Positions 8,553-14,761 of a DNA stretch of 49,387 nucleotides are shown here, piece after piece. The position numbers were made by a program, and so were the translations under genes. Origin of the DNA: an uncultured bacterium (GTDB taxonomy: Bacteria; Actinomycetota; Coriobacteriia; Coriobacteriales; Coriobacteriaceae); NCBI GenBank assembly GCA_905215115.1, contig CAJMOP010000004.1:1-49387 (forward strand). Reading direction: 5' to 3'. Position 1 is the first letter of the stretch. Each line of letters starts with the position of its first letter. Under the pieces are notes generated by a model. It did not search any database and was not told the origin of the DNA. It worked only from the letters and a program-made list of their open reading frames with translations.

Positions 8553-8566
8553 CGAAACCGATTTCG
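8553..8566. promoter_or_regulatory. LacI-type operator CGAAACCGATTTCG upstream of kdgK
   Basis: Arms CGAAA and TTTCG flank CCGA. The site lies 12 nt after the -10 box, over the transcription start region. A partial second copy (AAACCGATTT, 8568-8577) follows. The identical 14-mer occurs at 11888-11901. Confidence 0.7.
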
Positions 8567-8583
8567 TAAACCGATTTCGGCAA

Positions 8584-8641
8584 GCGTTGGCACGGAGGTG
8601 CAAAGACGCACCCTACCGTCTTGGCACCTCCGTGCCAACGC
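8584..8641 (+). promoter_or_regulatory. Structured leader hairpin of kdgK (element I, copy A)
   Basis: An 18-bp perfect stem (arms at 8584-8601 and 8624-8641) closes on an inner AAGACG/CGTCTT helix and a CACCCTAC loop. The same 58-nt architecture, with a nearly identical inner part and compensatory changes in the outer stem, is at 11906-11963. It lies in the untranslated leader, 27 nt before the kdgK ribosome site. Confidence 0.75.
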
Positions 8642-8684
8642 CATATCAAAGGTGTACGCACGAGCAAGAAGGAGCTGCGCGACC

Positions 8685-9719
8685 ATGGGTAAAACGGTTC
8701 TTACCTTCGGCGAGATCATGATGAGGCTCTCGCCCAAAGACCATCTGCGCATTGAGCAGGCGACCGAGTTTGATGTCCGCTACGGCGGCGCCGAGGCAAA
8801 CACCGCGCTTTCTCTGGCTTACCAAGGCGACAAGGCCGCTTACGTCTCCGTTGTCCCGGCCAACCGTCTGGGCGAGTGCGCCCTGCGTTCGCTGAAGGCC
8901 TACGACGTCGACACCACGCGCGTCGTGCGCCAGGGCGACCGTCTTGGTTCCTATGTTTTTGAGGTTGGTGCCTCGCAGCGCGGCAACGGCTGCGTCTACG
9001 ACCGCAAGTACTCCGCCATCAACATGGCCAAGCGCGACGTCTTTGATTGGGACGAGATCCTTAACGGCATCGACGTCTTCTACTTCTCTGGCGTGACGCC
9101 CGCTGTCTCCGACGAGATGGCAGCTGCGTGCAAAGATGCCCTCACCGCCTGCCGCGCCAAGGGCATCACCACCGTGTGCGACGTTAACTATCGCGGCAAG
9201 ATGTGGTCGCCCGAGAAGTCGCAGGCAACCATGAAGGAGCTCCTGCCGCTCGTCGACATCTGCATCGCCAACGACGAGGACGCGCCTGCCGGCCTCGGTA
9301 TGACCTGCGTCTCCGGCTCCCTTGCCCACGGCATCGAGGAGCGCGACACCTACGTCGAGATGGCCCGTCAGATCTGCGCCGAGTACGGTTGCAAGAAGGT
9401 CGCCTCGGTCGTCCGCGACATCTCCTGCGTCGAGCGCTCCATCTGGATGGGCATGCTCTTTGACGCCGAGAGCGGCGAGCACTGGTTCTCCCCTGCTCAC
9501 GACGTGCATGTGCTCGAGGGCGTTGCCGCCGGCGACGCTTTCAACGCCGGCCTCGTCCATGCCCTCATCAACGACTTTGACCCGCAGGACGCCGTCAACT
9601 ACGCCATCGCGGCCTCGATCCTCAAGCTCACCATCAAGGGCGATTCCAATCTGGTGACCGCCGACGAGATCGCCGCTGTGGCCAACGCCGCCGACGGTGG
9701 CACCCGCGTCGCCCGTTAA
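8685..9719 (+). CDS. kdgK: 2-keto-3-deoxygluconate kinase (PfkB family)
   Basis: Phosphorylates KDG to KDPG in the cytoplasm, the step before KdgA. The ATG at 8685 follows AAGGAG; longer in-frame starts run through the leader hairpin. The 344-residue product has PfkB signatures: an N-terminal TFGEIMMRLSP, substrate-binding RYGGAEANTALSLA, a CDVNYRGKMW strand, and the anion-hole/catalytic AAGDAFNAGLV with the base Asp284. It is the first gene of a unit continuing to kdgA after a 255-nt structured spacer. A promoter, LacI operator and conserved leader hairpin lie upstream. PfkB members can phosphorylate other sugars, but the neighbouring KDPG aldolase makes KDG the best substrate. Confidence 0.93.
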   Translation: MGKTVLTFGEIMMRLSPKDHLRIEQATEFDVRYGGAEANTALSLAYQGDKAAYVSVVPANRLGECALRSLKAYDVDTTRVVRQGDRLGSYVFEVGASQRGNGCVYDRKYSAINMAKRDVFDWDEILNGIDVFYFSGVTPAVSDEMAAACKDALTACRAKGITTVCDVNYRGKMWSPEKSQATMKELLPLVDICIANDEDAPAGLGMTCVSGSLAHGIEERDTYVEMARQICAEYGCKKVASVVRDISCVERSIWMGMLFDAESGEHWFSPAHDVHVLEGVAAGDAFNAGLVHALINDFDPQDAVNYAIAASILKLTIKGDSNLVTADEIAAVANAADGGTRVAR

Positions 9720-9789
9720 TTCGTTCCCCATTCCGCGGACTGCAGCTTTCCATACCCATACCTCTGCAGCCCGCTCCCCGATTCCTCCG

Positions 9790-9922
9790 GCCAGGTAGAA
9801 CCACTTAGTCCCATTCCGGTTTTGTCTGGCATTCCTTCACGACTGGCCTCGTAGCCGGTTCCGAAATTGCTTGAACCCCAAGCAGTGCCTCCGATAACCA
9901 ATCCGGAACCGGCTCATGGCCA
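9790..9922 (+). promoter_or_regulatory. Structured RNA leader of kdgA (element II, copy A)
   Basis: Two domains. Domain 1 is a helix GCCAG/CTGGC (9790-9794/9826-9830) plus GAACC/GGTTT enclosing CTTAGTCCCATTCCGG. A conserved CATTCC and ACGACTGGCC linker follows. Domain 2 stacks TGGCC/GGCCA (9844/9922), a 10-bp helix GCCGGTTCCG/CGGAACCGGC (9854-9863/9904-9913) and an inner hairpin GCTTG/CAAGC, with AGTGCCTCCGATAACC unpaired at 9884-9899. The same arrangement with changed but still paired stems is at 11985-12110. It matches no riboswitch class I can name. Confidence 0.7.
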
Positions 9923-9974
9923 ATCTTCTTTGGCAATCACGCGCCCGCGCGCGCCTCACATCGAAAGGAACACC

Positions 9975-10616
9975 ATGTTCGATCAGTTCTACACCACGCT
10001 TGAATCCCTGGGCATCGTGCCGGTCGTCGTGCTCGACAAGGTCGAGGACGCCGCTCCGCTCGCTCACGCCCTTATGGCAGCTGGCATGAAGTCCGCCGAG
10101 GTCACCTTCCGCACCGCTTGCGCTGCCGAGTGCATCGCCGCCATGGCCGAGGCCGAGCCCGAGATGTGCGTCGGCGCCGGCACCGTCCTGACCGTCGAGC
10201 AGGTTGAGCAGGCCCGCGCCGCCGGTGCCAAGTTCATCGTCTCCCCGGGTTACAACGAGGACGTCGTGAAACACTGCATCGACATCGACCTGCCCGTGCT
10301 GCCCGGCACCGTGACCCCCTCCGAGGTCACCGCCGCCGAGAACCTGGGGCTCAAGATCACCAAATTCTTCCCCGCGGCTCAGTATGGCGGCCTCAACACC
10401 ATCAAGGCCCTCGCTGCTCCGTTTGTCGGCCATCGCTTTATGCCCACCGGCGGCGTGAACACTGCCAACGTCGAGGAGTACCTGAGCTCCTCCGCCATCA
10501 TCGCCTGCGGTGGCACCTGGATGGTCAAGCCCGCCCTGTTCGCCGACGGCGACTTCTCCAAGGTCGAGCAGATCGCCCGCGAGGCCATGGACGTCGTCAA
10601 GAAGGTCCGCGGCTAG
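9975..10616 (+). CDS. kdgA: 2-dehydro-3-deoxyphosphogluconate aldolase (KDPG aldolase)
   Basis: Splits KDPG into pyruvate and glyceraldehyde-3-phosphate, the end of the uronate route. The ATG at 9975 follows AAAGGA. The 213-residue product has the class I aldolase features: Glu42 in AEVTFRT, the GAGTVLT phosphate/loop motif, FIVSPGYNEDVV, the Schiff-base Lys130 in TKFFPAAQYGG, and the C-terminal phosphate-binding MPTGGVN. Length is normal for the family. It follows kdgK, separated by a structured spacer that suggests separate post-transcriptional control. A terminator follows at 10634. Confidence 0.95.
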   Translation: MFDQFYTTLESLGIVPVVVLDKVEDAAPLAHALMAAGMKSAEVTFRTACAAECIAAMAEAEPEMCVGAGTVLTVEQVEQARAAGAKFIVSPGYNEDVVKHCIDIDLPVLPGTVTPSEVTAAENLGLKITKFFPAAQYGGLNTIKALAAPFVGHRFMPTGGVNTANVEEYLSSSAIIACGGTWMVKPALFADGDFSKVEQIAREAMDVVKKVRG

Positions 10617-10633
10617 GTTTAGCTCTCTATCGT

Positions 10634-10671
10634 GAAAGGGGGCGTGCCCTAGACCTCGCCTCCTTTCTTTT
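10634..10671 (+). terminator. Terminator of kdgA
   Basis: An 11-bp stem GAAAGGGGGCG / CGCCTCCTTTC followed by TTTT, 18 nt after the stop codon. Confidence 0.85.
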
Positions 10672-10675
10672 AAAA

Positions 10676-10891
10676 CGGCTCGGAAGCGCGCCGTTTCCGT
10701 CACGAACAAGAACCAAAACCGTCTTGTATGCTGATAGAACGTGACGGAAGCGACACGCGCCCGAGCCGCTTTGCTTTCCCGGCCAATCAACCGACTCAAC
10801 ATAATCCAGTCCACCAAAACAGCTGCGGCACCGTCTGGAGGAATGAACCCTTGCTTCCGGTCTTTTCCTCCAAGCGGCGCCGCAGCTTTTT
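10676..10891 (+). other. Intergenic region with two further long hairpins
   Basis: No gene is seen between kdgA and the GntR gene. Hairpin one spans 10676-10768 (CGGCTCGG and TCCGTCACG pair with CGTGACGGA and CCGAGCCG). Hairpin two spans 10821-10887 (AGCTGCGGC/GCCGCAGCT with inner GGAGGA/TCCTCC) and is followed by TTTTT on the plus strand, so it may act as a second terminator. Confidence 0.55.
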
Positions 10892-10914
10892 CATGCCCCG
10901 GTAGCGCCTCGCAC

Positions 10915-10977
10915 TTGCGGTGAAATACGGACTGCTTACGCCGCCAGAGCCGCAAAACAGTCCCTATTTAACCGCAA
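10915..10977 (-). repeat. Dispersed hairpin repeat, copy 1
   Basis: Inverted arms TTGCGGTGAAATACGGACTG (10915-10934) and its near-complement at 10958-10977, placed 21 nt after the GntR stop codon. The left arm is the exact complement of an arm of the copy at 18624-18690. Both copies sit just after a minus-strand stop codon. Confidence 0.65.
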
Positions 10978-10997
10978 CTAATAAAGAAGAGGACGAA

Positions 10998-11690
10998 TTA
11001 GATTGCCGAGTCTTTGGGCAGCTCAAAGTAGTCGGGATGCAAGGCGATAACCGGGCCCTGTTCCTCGGGCATCAGATGCAGGTGCGTCTCTGCCAGATAG
11101 CTCGCCGTGTCGGTATCGCCCTTCTTAATGGCCTCGAGAATCCGGCGATGCTGCCGACGAATCGGCTCCCAATCCAGATCCTGCGACACCATACGTAACC
11201 AGTTGTATCGCTCAAAATGCGTGTTGACGCTCTTCATCCAATCCCACAACATATGACGGCCGGCAATCTCAAAACACGTCTCATGGAACAGGTTGTCCAG
11301 ATCGAAAAAACGACGCGTTTCGCGATGGTCGAGCGACTCGGACTCGGCAAGAATCTGCTCCAGCCGATGCTTTTGCTCGGACGTGGCGGCCGAGCAGCAT
11401 TTGATGAGCACGCTTCTCTCGAGCTTCTCGCGCAAGAAGCAGGCGTTCTCGGCACGCTCCATGCTAATTCTTGAGACATAGGTGCCGCTTTTGGGGCGGG
11501 TTTCCACCAGCTCCTGCTCACGCAGACGCACAAAGGACTCGCGAATGGGAGTGCGCCCGATTCCCGTCTCCTTTTCCAGACCAATCGCCGAAAGACGTGT
11601 GCCGGGCTTGAGCTCGGCATAGATGATCTTAGAGCGCAATGCGTTGTATGCCTGGTCTTGCAGGCTCTGATAATGCTGGTGCTGTTCCAT
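10998..11690 (-). CDS. GntR/FadR-family (FCD domain) transcriptional regulator
   Basis: A 230-residue regulator. The ATG at 11690 (MEQHQHYQSLQDQ) follows GAGGG; an upstream ATG pair has no ribosome site. Residues 8-75 are a GntR winged helix (AYNALRSKIIYAELKPGTRL, GRTPIRESFVRLREQELVE). The C-terminal all-helical FCD domain has metal-site candidates Asp/His in DLDNLFHE, His in RRQHRRIL and His in AETHLHLMP. FCD regulators usually sense organic acids or sugar acids; here a uronate or KDG-like ligand is plausible. It is divergent from the YitT-like gene, with an AGGTGAACGTTCACCT palindrome and a CGAAACCGATTTCG site between them. Which promoter it controls is unknown. Confidence 0.9.
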   Translation of the reverse strand: MEQHQHYQSLQDQAYNALRSKIIYAELKPGTRLSAIGLEKETGIGRTPIRESFVRLREQELVETRPKSGTYVSRISMERAENACFLREKLERSVLIKCCSAATSEQKHRLEQILAESESLDHRETRRFFDLDNLFHETCFEIAGRHMLWDWMKSVNTHFERYNWLRMVSQDLDWEPIRRQHRRILEAIKKGDTDTASYLAETHLHLMPEEQGPVIALHPDYFELPKDSAI

Positions 11691-11813
11691 AAAGCCCTCG
11701 GATAAAGCCCACGGTTTGTCGAATTTCATCACGTAATACTATCGCATCCCCCATCCCACGGCGATGTTTGAGGGAGAGGGCCGGGATTCGGCATTTGACC
11801 AACAAGTTGTTGC

Positions 11814-11837
11814 AATTAGGTGAACGTTCACCTAATT
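11814..11837. promoter_or_regulatory. Perfect 24-bp palindromic operator (AGGTGAACGTTCACCT core)
   Basis: A perfect palindrome whose central 20 bases are TTAGGTGAACGTTCACCTAA. It lies between the GntR gene and the YitT-like promoter, 15 nt upstream of the latter's -35 box. Related sites occur at 14645, 22202, 22240, 28669, 28709, 28829, 33620 and 33657. Confidence 0.75.
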
Positions 11838-11851
11838 TCTTCTATTTCGCT

Positions 11852-11901
11852 TTGCAAATGGATTCCCGTGCGTATACTAAATCTCAACGAAACCGATTTC
11901 G
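11852..11901 (+). promoter_or_regulatory. YitT-like gene promoter with CGAAACCGATTTCG operator
   Basis: TTGCAA (11852-11857), 15 nt, TATACT (11873-11878), then the operator CGAAACCGATTTCG at 11888-11901. Boxes, spacing and operator sequence are as at kdgK. Confidence 0.65.
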
Positions 11902-11905
11902 TCAA

Positions 11906-11963
11906 GCCTGGGCAATAGGATGCTAAGACGCACCCTGCCATCTTGGCATCCTGTTGCCCACGC
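11906..11963 (+). promoter_or_regulatory. Structured leader hairpin of the YitT-like gene (element I, copy B)
   Basis: Arms of 18 nt (11906-11923 and 11946-11963) enclose AAGACGCACCCTGCCATCTT. Same length and spacing from the operator as copy A. Outer-stem pairs at positions 5, 10, 12, 13 and 15 differ from copy A on both strands, so pairing is preserved; position 3 is a C-C mismatch. Confidence 0.75.
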
Positions 11964-11984
11964 CATGCCATTTGCTTTTCTCCC

Positions 11985-12110
11985 GTCTCATTGAGCCCTT
12001 CAGTCCCATTCCGGCACAATGAGACATTCCCAGACGACTGACCATGGGGCCGGCTTTTCTGCCGTTAAGGCAGTGCCTCCGATAACCCTCTTTTTGCCGG
12101 CCCAGGTCAG
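11985..12110 (+). promoter_or_regulatory. Structured RNA leader of the YitT-like gene (element II, copy B)
   Basis: Domain 1 is GTCTCATTG/CAATGAGAC (11985-11993/12017-12025) enclosing CTTCAGTCCCATTCCGG. The linker has CATTCC and ACGACTGACC. Domain 2 has CTGACC/GGTCAG (12038-12043/12105-12110), GGGCCGGC/GCCGGCCC (12047-12054/12096-12103) and CTGCC/GGCAG, with AGTGCCTCCGATAACC at 12072-12087. Loops match the kdgA leader; stems differ but pair. It ends 44 nt before the start codon. Confidence 0.7.
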
Positions 12111-12153
12111 ACATTTCTTTTCAAATATCATTCAATCGAAAGGATGCAGCAGC

Positions 12154-12837
12154 ATGCGACCGCTCATCATCATGCATGGCGAGAACATCGATTGGCGCCA
12201 TACCGTCATCAGGATGCTCATGTATCTGGCGGGCGTTGCCGTGCTGGCACTCGGTATGAGCCTCCAGACGGCATCTGGCCTGGGCGTCGCCGCGCTCACG
12301 TGCTTTGCCACGACCCTATCCATGCTCACGGGCAAGACGCTCGGCTTTTGGATTACAACTACCTATGTCGCTTACATCGCGGCGCAGCTCGCCATCTTGC
12401 GACGCGAATTTCAACCGCGCATTTTGCTCGAGCTTTGCTTTTCAACGCTAATGGGCGGCTTCACCGATCTGTTCATGGCGTTCAACCCGCTGCATCCCAC
12501 GGCGCTCCCCGCGCAGGTTGCGACCATGCTGCTCTCCCTCGCTATCACCGCATTTGGCGTCAGTCTCGTCGTCAACATGGGCGTTGTCCCCAACGCACCC
12601 GACGGCTTGGTGCAGGTCATTGCGGAAAAGCTCAAGCGCCGTTTTGGAGACGTAAAGGTCATGTTCGATTGCTCGCATGTCGCCGCCTCGCTCACGCTGT
12701 CGCTGGTATGCATGCACAACTTAGGCGGCTTTGGCGTAACCACCGCCATCTCGGCACTGTTCTTGGGCCACATCATCAACTTCGCCAACAAGCTGTTTGC
12801 CCAGCGATTCGTCCGCATGGCGTTTGGCGCCAAATAG
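12154..12837 (+). CDS. YitT/YczE-like integral membrane protein
   Basis: A 227-residue polytopic membrane protein; ATG at 12154 after AAAGGA. About five hydrophobic helices are visible (VIRMLMYLAGVAVLALGMSL, LGFWITTTYVAYIAAQLAIL, LLSLAITAFGVSLVVNMGVV, HVAASLTLSLVCMHNLGGFG, AISALFLGHIINFA). The G-x-G-V-A block after the first helix (TASGLGVAALTCF) and the VPNAPDGLVQVIAEK segment resemble the YczE/YitT group, whose transport role is unproven. The gene shares its promoter, operator and both leader RNA elements with kdgK/kdgA, so it probably serves the same pathway, for instance as a carrier for KDG or a related acid. Function is inferred from regulation only. Confidence 0.8.
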   Translation: MRPLIIMHGENIDWRHTVIRMLMYLAGVAVLALGMSLQTASGLGVAALTCFATTLSMLTGKTLGFWITTTYVAYIAAQLAILRREFQPRILLELCFSTLMGGFTDLFMAFNPLHPTALPAQVATMLLSLAITAFGVSLVVNMGVVPNAPDGLVQVIAEKLKRRFGDVKVMFDCSHVAASLTLSLVCMHNLGGFGVTTAISALFLGHIINFANKLFAQRFVRMAFGAK

Positions 12838-13006
12838 CGAACAGCCGCGGAGCAAACGAGGCTCGAGTGCCCGGCATATCGATGTCGCAAATAACGACGC
12901 ACGCGCTATACGGACGATGAGGAATAGCCCGTCGCAAACCCCGCAAGCGGAGCTATATGTTGCTATAACTTGACATAAATTGGTCCATTGCCAGCCGGCA
13001 TGCAAA

Positions 13007-13036
13007 AGGCCCCAAGCCATTCGCGGCTTGGGGCCT
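13007..13036 (-). terminator. Terminator of the AlbA-type regulator gene
   Basis: A perfect 12-bp stem AGGCCCCAAGCC / GGCTTGGGGCCT with TTTTGC following on the minus strand. It lies between two convergent genes and may serve both. Confidence 0.85.
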
Positions 13037-13060
13037 GCCTGGTAACACAGGTCTTTCGGA

Positions 13061-14314
13061 CTACGCTCGCTCGTATTTCGTGGCGCGGCCTGTCCCCTGT
13101 TTCATGATCGCGTTTCGGCTGAGCAGAGATTCGAGCGCGGACAATGTTCGCGCACGGCTCAGCCCCGTCTGTTTCTCAATCTCACTTCGCGACATAATTC
13201 GTCCGCCCGACAAGGCCTTAAGAACCTGAGCCTCTTCTCCAGACCCTTCAAAGGCATCGGTAACGGGCAACGCGACAGCTACCACGCCGCCACGAATATC
13301 AAAGACCGGCTGATTAATCGAATCGCGATAGGCACGCCTAATGCGCGCAATTCCCGTTCCAAACTTCTCGATATAGTCCAACTTTAAGAAGACCTCGGCA
13401 ACGATGGGATTTCTGAGCACGGATATCTGTCCATACAGGTATTGCTCCGTCGTCAAGCCAGCGGGCAACGACCCGGGTGAAGTCACAACGACGCGATCAT
13501 CATACAGAGCAACCTGAACATTCGCTTGCACGTCCCACGTCCGATGCACTAGAGCGTTTGCAACCGCCTCGCGGAATGCCTCGAGGGGAATCCGGTCGGT
13601 CTGAACACGCTCGACACCTTCGATGCGCTCATAACGATAGTAGCGCGCGAACATGGCAACTGCTCTATCAACCTGCTCAATTGCAGACAGGCCCGTCGTC
13701 GTCTCACGATCTAAAAGCACGTCCTCGGTGTCGCCAAAACGAACGCAGTCGATGCCCGGAAATTCGTTGTTATCCGCCAATATCGCCGCGGCATTGGTAT
13801 AGCCATCCTTGCCGAGCAGGCGAAGCGTTCGCATGATATCCGACGTGAGCTCAGAAATGCCTAGATGCTCGATGCACTTGTGTTCGAGCGTATGAAAACT
13901 CAGGTCCTGGCGAGCCGAGGTGAGCGCATCGAACGTCAGATTGCTGCCTTCGAGCGTCAGCCTGCCGTATTCAAAACGGTCGACCTCTACCGTCGCCGAA
14001 TCATTTCGCCTGTAGGCCTTCCCCTTGCTTCGATAGGGCTTGTCCTGCCCCTCGTAAACCGTAAGCGTTACAGTTCCGCGGTTCTCGTCGAGCTCGAGCG
14101 TGTAACGAGGCGCAGGATCCAGACTGTCATTAATCATGTTCTCGATGCGCAGACACTCCGCAACCGGGTCAGAAAGACCGACTGCAACACCACCGTCGTC
14201 AACGCCAAACTCTATCTTGCCCGTCCCGTAGTTTGCATAGGCGCTCACCGTTTTAAGAAACGTCGGCGTTACGCTTTCCTTGTATTCGACGGTAGGACTC
14301 TCTCTGACAACCAT
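13061..14314 (-). CDS. ATP-binding/AlbA_2 (Schlafen-type) putative transcriptional regulator
   Basis: A 417-residue protein; the ATG at 14314 (MVVRESPTVEYKES) follows AGGAGAAGGA, while an ATG ten codons upstream lacks a site. The N-terminal AlbA_2/divergent AAA-4 domain has the signature EYKESVTPTFLKTVSAYAN and GGVAVGLSDP; the middle reads YRRNDSATVEV. A C-terminal ATPase-like region (LEAFREAVANALVHRTWD, GSLPAGLT, NPIVAEVFLKLDYIEKFGTG) is followed by a winged helix (MSRSEIEKQTGLSRARTL). Such proteins are common stand-alone regulators of unknown ligand in gut bacteria. Repeated TTTGCGTACGG boxes in its own promoter suggest autoregulation. No link to the pectin genes is proven. Confidence 0.85.
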   Translation of the reverse strand: MVVRESPTVEYKESVTPTFLKTVSAYANYGTGKIEFGVDDGGVAVGLSDPVAECLRIENMINDSLDPAPRYTLELDENRGTVTLTVYEGQDKPYRSKGKAYRRNDSATVEVDRFEYGRLTLEGSNLTFDALTSARQDLSFHTLEHKCIEHLGISELTSDIMRTLRLLGKDGYTNAAAILADNNEFPGIDCVRFGDTEDVLLDRETTTGLSAIEQVDRAVAMFARYYRYERIEGVERVQTDRIPLEAFREAVANALVHRTWDVQANVQVALYDDRVVVTSPGSLPAGLTTEQYLYGQISVLRNPIVAEVFLKLDYIEKFGTGIARIRRAYRDSINQPVFDIRGGVVAVALPVTDAFEGSGEEAQVLKALSGGRIMSRSEIEKQTGLSRARTLSALESLLSRNAIMKQGTGRATKYERA

Positions 14315-14317
14315 ACG

Positions 14318-14425
14318 TACGGTCCTTCTCCTTTTCATGCTCATCTGAACCGTATTATAAGACGAAAAACATTTGCGTACGGCTTAGAATCAGACGCAAA
14401 CTGTTTTCGTCTTATTTGCGTACGG
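14318..14425 (-). promoter_or_regulatory. Promoter region of the AlbA-type regulator with repeated TTTGCGTACGG boxes
   Basis: TTTGCGTACGG occurs twice as direct repeats (about 14371 and 14415), flanked by AAGACGAAAA and TTTTCGTCTT. CGTACG recurs just before the start codon. The rest of the stretch up to kduD holds a candidate small RNA and operators described separately. Confidence 0.5.
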
Positions 14426-14504
14426 AAACTAGATACAAATTTCACGTTCATACGACTATTTACCAAACGCATAGTGTTTTCGTCCGGCAATGCGTCCGTA
14501 ATCC

Positions 14505-14640
14505 AAACAAAAAGGCCCCGAGCTCGTGTTGAACTCGGGACCTCTTGCGCCGCGCATCTATGAGAGGAGAAATGCGATGCGCACGGGCGCTACTCCATGT
14601 AGCAGATATCGCGACGAGCGGCTGCAACCGTTCACCTTTT
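14505..14640 (-). ncRNA. Candidate small RNA ending in an orphan terminator; tRNA-like arms
   Basis: On the minus strand a strong terminator (GGTCCCGAG/CTCGGGGCC, 14514-14542, then TTTTTG) has no protein gene upstream that it could serve. Two more stems precede it: GCGCAT/ATGCGC (14552-14582) and GCTAC/GTAGC (14589-14603). The series D-arm-like, CTCATA-containing and GAGTTCAAC-containing stems recalls a degenerate tRNA-Met. It does not fold as a regular cloverleaf, so a small RNA or a tRNA relic are the options. Confidence 0.35.
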
Positions 14641-14644
14641 AAAA

Positions 14645-14656
14645 GTGAACGTTCAC
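14645..14656. promoter_or_regulatory. GTGAACGTTCAC operator upstream of kduD
   Basis: Palindrome GTGAACGTTCAC, with CCGTTCACC 10 bp to the left (14628-14636) and a degenerate GATGAACGTTTC at 14734-14745 next to the kduD ribosome site. A TATACT -10 box lies at 14699-14704. Confidence 0.65.
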
Positions 14657-14761
14657 CTGATTCTAGGAAAACCTGACTTTTAATTCCTCCGCTTCTCCTA
14701 TACTGAACTTGTAATAGAAGCAAGACTTATATAGATGAACGTTTCTTTTGGAAGGATTGTA

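Noticed and set aside
9731..9970. Known riboswitch (TPP, FMN, SAM, lysine, glycine, cobalamin) in the kdgA leader
   Set aside because: None of their core motifs that I know, such as CTGAGA or GCCACTG, is present in the shared AGTGCCTCCGATAACC structure.
14505..14640. Functional tRNA gene on the minus strand
   Set aside because: CTCATA and GAGTTCAAC are suggestive, but the stems do not form a cloverleaf with correct arm lengths and no CCA-like acceptor pairing is found.
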